Below, one piece after another: positions 42,664 through 54,600 of a stretch of DNA of 64,000 bases (its first letter is position 1; the number at the start of each line of letters is the position of its first letter). The notes beneath the pieces were generated by a model, which did no database searches, had not been told where the DNA came from, and worked only from the letters and a program-made list of their open reading frames with translations. The stretch comes from CBDCWQ01 sp965223435 (GTDB taxonomy: Bacteria; Myxococcota; Kuafuiibacteriia; Kuafuiibacteriales; Kuafuiibacteriaceae). Made by a program: the position numbers and the translations under genes. Where the stretch lies: assembly GCA_965223435.1 (NCBI GenBank), contig CBDCWQ010000023.1:62001-126000 (forward strand). Direction: 5' to 3'.

Positions 42664-45600
42664 ATGGGTCGGTCTTTTGGTCTTGGGGCTATCGCTATGG
42701 GGATTGCGTGCCTTGGTGGGGCTTGGGTTGCGCAAGCATCTTCTGGGTCGGGGCATGGGGAAACCGGCTATACGGTTTTGCTGGAGCCCGGGTGGAATCT
42801 GGTGGTGGCACCGTTCACGATGGACTCGCTGCCCAAAGAGTGGACCGAAGGGGCCCAGGCGGCCCAAGCGACCGTATGGCCGGGTGGCACCACCGAACGG
42901 CGTGAACCGGCGGCTTCCCTGGTGGCTGGTGAGGGCTACTGGGTCCATGTTCAAGAAGCGCAGTCGTTCACTTGGGGCCAACGGCCGGTGGCTGCTTTTG
43001 CGGCTCTAGAGCCGGGCTGGGATTTCTTTTTTGTCGATTCACGCCAGATCTATCGAGATCCCCTTGTGGATCGGGTGCTCGAGTGGGATGCGGCAAGCCA
43101 GGTTTATCGGTCGGTTCGCATCGGTGACCCGCTTGAGCCTGGTAAGGGTTACTGGAGGCATTTCGCCTCTAGCCAAGCGGTTGGTGATCCCCAGGGGCCC
43201 CCACGGGTCGAGGCCCCGCGACGCCCTTCGATTGTTTCGGCTGTGGTGCACGACTTGAGCGTGGCGCTTGCGTGGCGCGCACCGTCTATTTTTGCCAGTG
43301 GGCGCGAGATTCCTGAGGGGAGTGAGGTCACGCACCGCGTGTACCGGGATGGTGTGCTCATCAAAGAGGTGGCGGCAAAGCGATTTGAAGACGTCGTACC
43401 CTTGTCGGGCCGTCCCTACGACTACGCGGTGGCCACGGTCTTTCGGGCAAGAGACGGAACGGTGCTGGAGTCGACGCGCTCGGCCTCTGTTCCGGTGGAA
43501 GTGTCTTCTTTAGAAGAGCGCGTGGTGCCGGGCGCTTTTGAATCCGCTGGGGTTCTGGCAGAGCCCAGCGGCCCCACGGCCCTTCCGAGTGCGGCCTTGT
43601 CCGCGTCAGAGGGTTCCATTTTCGGGCACGTGGTCCACGTGGTTCGCGACCCGAAACGGGGCGACTCGATTTGGTATGCCCGAAGCGCCAAGGCCGGTCA
43701 ATCTGGAAGCTTTGATGCCGGCCGCGTCTTAGACCGTGGCCAGAGTGGATGGACTGTCGCTGAGCTTGTGGTCGCCGCCAGGGCGGACCGCGTGGGGGTG
43801 GCCTGGATTGAAGCGCCCGCCCAGGCTTCAAAGGGGGCTACGGGAGGTCGCCTTTGGATCACCGAAAGCGCCGACGGCGGACTTTCGTTTTCGCCGCGCA
43901 CGCTGGTGCGCGAAAGCCCCAGGTTCCAACGCGGTCTCGATATGGGGTACGACCGCGTGCTCGACCACCACCTCGTCTGGGGGGATGGCGGGAAAGTTTA
44001 TTACCTCAAAAACCTCGAAGGCGAGGTTTCCAATGTGTTCGATGTTCGAAGGCGGGAAAAGAACACTGAACAAGTCCGGTACTTGGCACAGTATCCCCCG
44101 CAGGATGGTCAGTGTGCTTGCACCGATTGCTGGTGTGAAGACAGCCATCCATTGAGCCAAGAGACCGACGATGAGGGGCGTCCTTTGGGCCCTTACCGAG
44201 AATGGATCGAAGAGCGTGCCGTCAGTCAGCCTTCGCTGTCCATCGACGATGAGAAGGTGACCATCGTCGGGCGCCAAACACGCATGTGGGACAACAAGTC
44301 TGTCCCCAACAAGGCGTGGCTCGCGATGGCCGAATCGCCGGTGTACAGCGATACCATTGTGCAGGGCAGCCTCCCCACGCGCTTTGTCGCGGGGTGGCGC
44401 AAAACCTGGAAGACGGCCTACGAGCCAGGCGACGAAGCTTTGCTGGGTGCACTTGGGTTTCAGGCTCAGTACCTTTACGAAGGGACCTGGCACGAACAGG
44501 ATGAGATTCAGGTCGCCCAGCGTCCGTTGGTCGCGGGTGCGTGGGAGCAGGCCCCAGCAGACGGTGTCTCGGCCAGCGCATGGAAGCAAGGCGCCTGGCA
44601 AGATGGCGTTTTCCAGAACTGGCGTATTTCTTCGGCGGGCATGGTGGGCGAAGGGGAGGGCGATGGGATGCCGTCGTACCCACGGGTTGCATCGGCCCCC
44701 TATGGTTTGGTTTTGGTGTACGAAGACGGCGTTTCTGACGACCCCAACCTTCCGGAATCGAACCCTATCCAGCTCAGGGCTTCGAACGACGGTGGTCTAA
44801 CCTGGTCTGAGCCCCGCACTGTGGGTCTCGGCTACCTCCCTCAGGTGGGCACCACCGACGCGGGTGATTTGGCGGTGTTGTTTTATACGCCAAAGTCACC
44901 ACAAGGGGGTGCCATCGAGGCGCGCCGGAGTATCGATGGCGGGGCCTCCTTTGCCCCGAGCGCCCTCGTCTCCGAGCTCGCCCGTCCTATCCACTGGAAA
45001 AGCCACGGCGCAGGCGGTGATGCCCTCAGGGGCCGCGTGGCCCTGGCGACCCATGAAAATCTGTTTTTTGCGGTTTGGGTCGAAGCCAAGCCAGGCTTGG
45101 TGGGGGGCGATCGGGTCGTAGGCTCGCGCGCGTCCTACGTCTCTGAGGTGGTGGCGTACGACGTTGCTCTGCCGGAGACGCTGACCCGAGGCCAAAGCGC
45201 ACAGGTTACGGTCACCGCGGAAAATACCTATCACATGCGGGTGGAGTCACCGGCCAAGGTGGCGCTTGTCCGGCACCTATCTCGGTCCTTCGGTACGCAT
45301 CTTGGGTCTTCGGGTGCTGCGGTTTCGCCAAGCGGCCCTGTCGGGGATGGGGTGGTGGGTTCTTCGCCATCCGCGGGTGTGGCGGAACCGGCCGCGGGTC
45401 TCGAGCTGAGTTTTGTGGCGGGTCAGGCCCAGGCTTGGGTCGACCCTGAGGGACTCAGCCTGGTCAGCGATCGGGGTGTGGTTCACCTCGCCGACATGGT
45501 CGCGGACGCCTCGTCCTTCCCGGGCGCGCACGGCGCCGCATTGGTGGAGGATGGCTCTGAATCCCGTTTTGGTCCGGAGATCCCGCGTTTTGAGGCCAGC

Positions 45601-48600
45601 GCCGCCGGGAACTACAAAAAGGCCCAGTGGATGCAAAAGAAGTTGTTTCACTACGGGCCGCACGACTGGACGGCCGACAGTGTCGCCTACCAAATCGAGT
45701 ACGAAGCATCCGACAGCGACCCCATCGCTCGGGCGGAGGCCTCTCGCTGGTTGGCCGGCGCATTCGAAGAGGGCCGCGCGAGCGACAACCAGTACCTTGC
45801 GGGCTTTGAGCGGGTATGGGCCTACACCCAGGGGATTGCGCTGGCGAACCTCTCTCAGCAGGGAACGCCGCGTTCAGAAGATGAGGCCCAGGCGATGGCC
45901 CGCTATCTGTGCGCCCACGCGGAGTTTGGTGTGGTGGATGGAAAGCACGTGAACAAGGGTTGGCCGTTTTCCTGGAACACCAAGGGCGACGACTGGAAGG
46001 ATGTGCGTTTGGTGACGGGGGCAAGCGCCTGGGTGGTGCATGGTCTCGGCGTCTATTTGACTTCTTCTGCCTTTCGAAACATGGACCGCCCGCTCGATGA
46101 AGAGGAAATACAGGCGTGTTATCGCATGGCGCTCGATGGACTCGAGGTCCACCGCCACGTGGGCACCATCGGCGGCGCTCGCGTGAGTCTCATGACCGCA
46201 GGCTTTACCACCCGAGGTCTCGATCAGGCGGCGACCCCTTGGAACATCAAGGGGGAAGACGGGCAGCCCGTGGGACTCAAGAACGAGCTTTGGGACTATT
46301 ACGATGTGCTGGATGCGCTGGGGTACGAAACCTTCGACGAAGAGCGCCCGCCTGAAATCGCCCGTCAGATCGAGGTCCAAAAATCGGGCCAGGTTTCGGT
46401 TGAGCCCAGCGGCCCGCGGACGCTGACCGAGCGTGAGTTTGGGGTGTTGAAGGAAGAAGTCCGGGCGAAAAACGTGGTGACCGAGCACAACCTCGATGTG
46501 CTCAGTGTATTGAACCATGCGATCGATCATGCCGAGGCGCTCGGCCTCGATCCACACCGGTTGCAGGAATGGCGCGATGAACTCCGGGAGGGCATTTTTC
46601 GGGTCCTGTGGGACCAAGACGAAAGGTTGTGGCGAAGTGACCTAGAGGGTGCCCTCGCCGCCGCTGGCGCAGACTTCAGGAATCGGTCTCGCATCGAAGA
46701 AGCTTTGAACAACGGTGATTGGGGTCGCGTCTCCACCGGCGGCATCATCGTGACCTCGTCGGAGGTTCAAGATCTCAAGAATGGCCGTAGGCTTTCTCGA
46801 GATGGGGTTTTGGACCGGCTTCAAGCGGGGGCGGGGTCAAACGTCGCCGAGATAGAAAGCAACCGAGAGACGCTCCATTTTCTTCGGTCGGCGCACGTCG
46901 CCATCGACAACTGCAGCTGGCTTTCGCTTTCGGTGGACTACGAAGATTTGACGGACCAAGACAAAATCGATGACCTGGGTCGGTGCCTTGAGTTTACCAC
47001 TTTGGCCTTTGCCAAAGAACTCGAGGTAGGTCCAAAGCGCTACTACGGAACGCACTACTTTTTTAATGAGTTCGAAGATCGGTACATCTCGGCCAGCGGG
47101 CGCCAAGAGCAATCGTACCATCTTGAAGCCACGGCCGGTCTTATTCTCGGCCTTCTCCAGTTTGCGGAACACCAGCCCAGCCACCCTAAGTCGGCGTTTT
47201 TCAAGGAGGAGGCGCTCGCTTTATGGGCGGGCGTACAAGACTTTGTGCTGGATTACGGGTTTCCGTACTCGAGTGAGCGCATCCAGGACCTCTCTACCCG
47301 TCTGACATCGAGTACCGCCCTCATCTGGTTCATGGATGTGTACGAACACATCCATGCCCAAACGGATGATCTCCAAAGGCCCTTACGGCACTACGGGATG
47401 GATCTGCTTGCCGGATCTGCGGCGACCTTTGTGGTGGACAGCTATGCGCGCCTCAAGACGCTTACCTCCACCGAGACCGGCCTGATTCGCTCCAGTGGTC
47501 CCGACGGTGTGCCTTTTACTCGGGTAGATGAGCAAGCGATGGCGGTGATTGTGGCGACCAACCGGGAAGACTGGGCCATGGCCGATGTCTGGGTGCGTGG
47601 TTTGCTCAAAACGCAAGTGGGCCCCCCGGAGCAAAAGGAATTCCCATCGATTGTGGACTCGCGGGACGGCCTGCCGCTGCTCGGTGCATTTCGACATACC
47701 GGGGTGCAGATGGCTGTCTACTATGCGCTTGGCCGCTATCTTGACCCCAGTTTGACGCGACCTCGAGGTCAGAGTGTGCTCGAGTCCGAGGTACGTGGGG
47801 TGCTGCATGAGGGCCTGAAGACCATGAAGGACCTCTACTGGGAGCCGTACGATCCGAGCACGGAAGACCATTTTCACTACGACATGTTCCTCAAGGGCGC
47901 GCCGGATTTTGAGCAACCCCGCTTTCAGGTGAGCGACAACGTGTTCGCCTATTTTGCGTACCAGCAAGCTGAACGGCTCGGGTTGGATGGGCATCACGGC
48001 GCACGGTCGATGGGCCGTTTTGAAGAAATGCTTGCCGATGAATGCGAACAGGGCGTGATCAGCACGCGTTCGGACCGCGCTGCGGGCTCGGCTTTGGCCG
48101 CAAACGCGGGGGAATCTCGCCCCCTCCCCTTCTGTGTTGCTTTTTTGACGGATATCGGTCGGGTTGAAGAAGCACTGAATCTGCTCCCGGGTGTCACCCG
48201 CGCTCGCGAAGAGCGGACCGCCTTCCTTGTGCGGCGGCCCATCGGGGATCGGGCTCCGAAAAATACCTTCCCTCTGCTCCCGGGCGACGCTTTGTGGGGT
48301 TCAGATGCCACCGAAGACTGGCTCCGCTACGCAGAGCTCGACCACGTGAGTCGGCCCCATCTTTGGGGTCAACTGATCCAAGAGGGCTTTGGCCACCGCG
48401 CGCTCGCGTCCATTGATCCACGGCAAGAAGAGCTTGCACTTGAGGAGTACCACTGGCTGACCTCGTTGTCGGGAGACAGCGCCTTTTACCATATTGCGGC
48501 GCTTTTGCTACACGATCCCAAAGGGGCTTTTGGCGTCGATGCCGGACCGCTGTTTATGGTTCCGGAATGGCCAGAACCCAAGCTTTTGCGGATGGACGCA

Positions 48601-51600
48601 GAGGCCCCCCTCGGGCGACTTCGGCTCGACGCGGTTCGGACGCTGTTGGTGAGCGAGGTTTCGCCGTTTCGTTTTGACGCCCTCTTGGATCGGGTTGCCC
48701 TCGTGGACTTTGTGCTTGCGCAAATAGACAACAATGCTCCCCTCAGCGACTGGCGGTATAACTTCTCGCTTGAGCGGGATGAGTGGCGGTTGCGGGCGGA
48801 TGCATTTTTGTCGAATCTTTGTGAGCATGCTCCTTTCGCAGAACATGTTGAGGACTATGAAAGCTACTTTGGACTGCCCTGCCAGGATTTGAGTGCGCTT
48901 TACAAGGCTCTGCGCACCAAGCGATTTGGCACCCCGGACGACTTTCCCCTCTCGTTGGTTTCGGAATCGGAGCCTTATCTTGTGTCGCAATTTCTGGGGG
49001 ACCTCAAAGTCCTCATGGACCACGATTGGTACATGGTCCCGCGAGGGAGCGAGGGGGACCAGCCGGAAGATCCGTCTTGCGTCACCTGTACGATTGCACT
49101 CGGGCCTGTCGACAACAGCGATGAACCCACGGCGTCTCAACTGCAGCGGCGGATGCAGCAGGCCCTCATTTTCGCGTACGACCATCGATTCGAGCGTACC
49201 ACCGCATTCGACAAGCCCTTCGGTGACGGTCCCTTCCGGTTCAGTCTCCGAGGGATGGACAGCATCGATGCGTACAACCCCGGCGCACCGAGCTTTTGGA
49301 GCGAGCGTGCTCTTGTGCTCCGGGCGATCGCAGACCACGCGCGAAGTTTGTCTTTTGACCCGCCCTTGCCCCTCAGGGCCCTCAGGCTGCCTCCATCGGA
49401 AACCAAGGGAGACACCGTACGGCGTCTTCGCGAACGCATCAATCGAGAGTGGGATGGTCGCATCACGGCGGCTGCCGAGGCCTCGGGCAACCTTCCGGGC
49501 ATCCTTCATCGGTGGATGCAGACGGGTGAGCTGTATGGCGCGCCGAATCGCGAGTCCTTGGGTTTGCACCTTTCGAGTCGTATCGAACCGAAGATTGTCG
49601 GGGCAACGGACGACAACCGCACCCTCGAAATCAAGCCGAACACGTGCCGCCGCTATGAGCTTTATAACAACCTGTCAGATCGGATGGACTGGACCGTGGT
49701 GGCCAACGGATCGAGCGAAGGCGCAAGATTTCGGGTTGTGCTCGATGACCTTCGACACCGAAGCCTCGAACCTGGGGAAACCGGGAGTTTTCGGTTTTGT
49801 CTTGAGATTGACCGCGAATACCTTTCGTCCCTCAGGGGGCCGCTTCATCAAAACCCTGTCGGGTGGTTTGTTCGGCTCCAATGGGATGAGGGCCGCCTAG
49901 AGCGTGCCTTTCGGGTCGAACTGACGGGCCGTGATGTGGTGACCGACAGCTACCGAGACATCGAAGTGGTGGGCGCCTTTGATGGAAGGGTTCGCGTTCC
50001 GTATGGCGGGTGCCGCCGGCTTGAGGTCATCAATCGAACCGATGAGACCCTATCGAGAACCTTCGAAGCCAGCGTTTTAGAGGGTGATGAGCCTCCCAGC
50101 GACGGTGGGGTGCTTCGGATAGAAGAGACAGCCCCGCAAGAGATTCCACCGCACGGCCGGGTCTTTGTGACCGCTTGCTACGATGCACCCGCGGGCGAGT
50201 TGTCTCGCGGTCGCGTTCTGGAAACGGGGTGGGCCCTAGATGCCCTTCATGGGGATGGCGACGGCGAGTCCTTCAGCGTGGATGCGCTCGTGGACGGTTT
50301 GGTCGGCCATTGGTCCCTCGACAATCACGCGGAGGAGCGTTCACGCGACTGGTACGTCATGGAACCGGCATTTGTCGGTTCGGTGCCGGTGTGGAGGCCG
50401 GGCTGGGTTGGCGCGGGTCTTCGGGGTGGGAGCGTTTTCTATGTTCCCGTGGCCGATGGAGAATACACGCATAATCACGACTTCCTGGAGACCAGCGAAG
50501 CGTTTTCGATCTCTTTGTGGTTGGCGCGGCCCGCGCGCTCGGGCGCTGGGACGCTGCCTCTGGTCGGCAACCGCGGTCCCGAAAACCTGGACCCCGGCTG
50601 GGCTTTGACTTTGGGTTCAGAAGATCACCTCGAGCTCAACCTGGTGTCGGCGTCCGGGGAAAGTTTTACTGCGGTTTCAGTCGATCCCGTGCTCTGGACG
50701 CGTGGGGCATCAGGGGGCGCGGATTCGGCCAACGATTTATGGGCCCACGTGACGGTTACCTGGGACGGCAAGGGTGCTGTAGGCATGTTCGTCGACGGCC
50801 AACCGCTGGCGACCCACCAGACTGCCACCGATGGTTTTGGACCGCTGCCTCTCCCCAACACCTATGGGTTTCGGGTTGGGTGGCCGGACGTGGGGTCCGG
50901 CCCTCACGCTCCGGGTGGCATCGATGAACTCCGTCTATACCGAGGCGTTGTGACCGAGGGTCAGATCCGCGCGCTTGCGGCCACCCCCAGCACGCCCGGG
51001 GGTGCGCTCCTCCGAGAAGGCGCTGAAGTGCTTTTCGATTTTGAGGTGCCGTCCCAAGATCCCCGCTGGTCGACGTGGTCACCCCCATTGGGGCAGCGGG
51101 TGATGCCGGTGGTTTCTGGGGGTCGTCGCGGGTTGTTGATCGATCACCCGAATGTTCGTTCCGAGACCTTCCTCGATGGTGGCGAGCAAATTCAGCCGCA
51201 CGGATATCGGGACACGTCGGCACAAGACCAGTGGATCATGACAAACTTGAAACCTCGCCGGACGGGAATCCAAGCCCTTTCTATGGAGGTGACCACCCTT
51301 GCGCCCGCGAGCTTAGGGCACTTTGTCCAGACCCGTTTTTCCGATGACCTGTTTGGAGAGACGACGTGGTCCGATCCGGTCGCGCTCAGGTCGCAGTGCA
51401 CGCGGGTGGTTTTCCCCGTCGATGTCGTGGAGAATCTGGTCTTCCTGTTCACCGCACCGGAAGATTCCGGTCCGGACGGCGTTCACGGCCGCTACGTGAT
51501 CGACAACATCACCCTTTACCATCAAGATGCGCCTTCCTTGCCGGGCCAAGGAGAGCCGTGCACCGCGTTTGAATCGGTGGCGCAAGCGCGTCGCGGTCTG

Positions 51601-54600
51601 TGGGTGGACGCACCATTTCGCGAGCTCGGGTGGAAACGTCGTACCAGCGGCCTGATGCGTTTCGTTGGTATTGAGGGAAAGGCGATCGAACAGACGTTTC
51701 GCTTGCGCATCTACAACGACACCGATCACGAGGGTCATTACACGGTTTCGTCGACGCCGGGCTTTGTTCGGTTCCGAAGCGTGCCCGTGGGCGGTTCGGG
51801 CCCCAAGCCCTTCGTGTCAGGGGCCTTAGGCTTCGAAGGGACGGTGCCTCCCATGAGGGGTGGCCGCCCCGGGGTGGTGGAGATTGAGGTGGGCGTTGAG
51901 GGTGAAGTGCTTGAATACCCCGAAGAAGGGCCTGCCGAAGATCTCTTCACGGTGGCCTATACATGGCCCGACGAGGCGTCCAAAGAAACCCGCTCGGGCC
52001 GTGTGGACTACGCGGTCGAGGTGGGGCGCATGCGGCCTTCCGTTTCTGGGGGCGAATTTTTGCTCGCAGCACCTGGTCAGTCCTGCGCCGATGCTTGCAA
52101 CAAAGTGGGTCAGACCTGCGTCAGTTTGGGGAGTGTGGGGCTTGAGTGTGGCTTTTATACGGAGCTGGCCTCATGCAACCACGACAACTCGACCCACTAT
52201 CGTGCGCGGGGGCCAGGCTCGAAAGCGTCGAGCCCAGAGTGTCAATCAATCCGTGGTTCGAGTTGCTATAATGTGCCCCGGGAACAAGACGCGACCTGCT
52301 GTCAGTGCCAGCCGAGCGAGGGCGAGGAGACGCCCGAATCCCCGCCGTGGCTTACGGGATCCGACTTTGCGTTTTGCGCGCGCGTGGACACGGTCCCCAC
52401 ACTGGAATGCCAAACCCTGGTCTCGCTTTACCGGGCCACCCACGGAGAAAATTGGAAGCCTGCAAGCACCCCAGGGCGTGTCGATTGGCTGGCGTCCGAC
52501 GACCCCTGCCAGTGGGAGGGGATTCACTGTAGCCAAGGCCGAGTCTCCGAGATCAGTTTGTGGGGTCAGGGGCTTGAGGGGGGCACCTCGCTTCCTGATT
52601 TGAAGGCTTTTGAAGAACTTTACAGTCTGAATATAGGGGGCAACGACCTCACTCATATTCCGTCCTCTTGGGTGTCGTTGACCACGCTGCGAGAACTCAA
52701 CCTGAGAAACGTCGATTTGTTTTCGTTCCCGATGTGGGTGACCGGGCTCCCCGAACTGATCAAGCTGGACCTTTCCTACAATAAGATCCCCGGACCCATA
52801 CCCCCGGAGCTTGGCCAACTGACAAAGCTCAAGTCTTTAAACCTCAGTCACAACCGGTTCACGGACCGCGTTCCCTCGGAAATCTGGGCGCTCGATTTGC
52901 TCGACCTGAACCTTGAGGAGAACCCGCTGGAAGGGCCGCTTTCGCTACCGAGCTCCGTTGTGGCCTATGACCGAAACGACATCGAAACCCACACGCTTTG
53001 GCTTTTGGGAACGGCCGAAAGACTGGCCAAAAAGCAAAGCGGCTTTTTCATCTCGAACAACCGCGAGCACGACATCCGGTTTGACGTGGAACATGACAAT
53101 GCCTTCTTCCGCTTGGGTTTTCGGGCGTCCGATGATCGCGCCTTCCCCGAGGATGAAGCCCAAACGAATGTTCTCCGAACGGTGGTCACGGTCCCGGCCG
53201 AAGGTTATGTAGCCGTGACGATCTCTGTGGATGCGGCGGCGATGGGATCGGAGCGAAGAGACCAGTTTCGGTTCGTCGACCAAAACCGCAACCAGACCTT
53301 TGTTCGAGACGCCTTTGTCAGGGTCAAAGACCCCGAAACCGCGCGCCTGGATGCGACCCGCGGAATCGCCCACGTGCTCCCTTCGGGGGTCCTTTGTCAT
53401 GCCGGAGAATGTCCCGCATCGCTCGCGCTCGGCTTGCTTGACGGACAGGGCGTGACCCATGCCCTGGCTGAGCTGACCGCGGGTTCTGAGTCGACGGTGC
53501 CGAGTGGCAATCATACGAAGGCGGTGCTCTCTTTCGGGCTTGGACAGTCCGGTCATACCTACGTGGGGATGCGGCAGGGCGGCGCCGGCGCCTGGGTCGA
53601 TGTCGCCAACTTGCCGGACGCTGATTTCAGGGGGCCCGACGAGCAGGGCTTCTTTTCTTTCTTCTCGCGTCTTTTGAACCCGGGCACGGTGATGTCCGTG
53701 GCGATACGCAACGGGGCCCCCAACCTCGTGCGGCAAGGCGCCGATGATGTCGCCAGAGCGGGCCCTCAGGCCATTCGTGTGGGGACTCCCGAACTCATGA
53801 CTGGTGCCCTTTTCCTGTCGACCTTGGTGGGCTTTTCGTTTGGCTCGGCGCACACCTGGACCACGCTGGTTCAACTTGATGCGGCTCCGAATGGGGTGAC
53901 TGAGCCATGGGTATTCGTGGGCCACGTCGAGGAACACGAAGTGACCACCCTCTTCGGGCTCGCACTGAAAGACGAGGCCGTGATCCGAGACCAGGTCCAG
54001 ATCAGCCAAGTCCACGCCCAGGGTGGGTTTTCGACCCCTACCGTGAATTTCGAACCCGGCGCGATTTATGGCCTGGTCAAGAAGGTTCACAACACGGGCG
54101 CGATGCTGCCGTGGAACTATGTCGAACCCACCGGAGAGCCCGTGGCCGTGTACCGCCTCATGACCGACCTCACGCCCGAAGAGATGGAAGACGCCGTCCT
54201 TAAGCGCCACCCGGGATGGGCGTGGTTTGAGACCGTCGCCCAAAGCTGGAGCGGACAAGGTGTTGCGCCCAATGCGTTTCTCGATGGTCTCAAGGGCTTG
54301 ATTCTCCAACCCAGCCTTAACCAAGGTACCGATTTTCCTTTCGATGTGAACGTGGTCCCGGAGTCTCAACAAGGGGCCTATCTTGAACCGCTGTACGAAA
54401 AAATCTTCGGGCAAATGCCCTCGGGCGTTGTCTTGAGCGGCGACAATCCTGAAGGAAGCGGTTCATCCGGCAACGGGCAGAACGAAGAACAGAAGAGCAC
54501 AAGCGAAGAGACAGGCACCCAGGCGTCGAGCAATCAGGGCGCCTCGTCTGACGAAGAGGAAGCGCCGTCCATTGCGAGCCTGTGGGCACAAATGATGGCG

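Noticed and set aside
48508..49569. 353-codon minus-strand ORF
   Set aside because: Shadow of protein C with implausible composition and no ribosome-binding site.
52945..54414. 489-codon minus-strand ORF
   Set aside because: It is antisense to protein C, His/Arg-rich, without domain likeness; protein C is clearly coding here.
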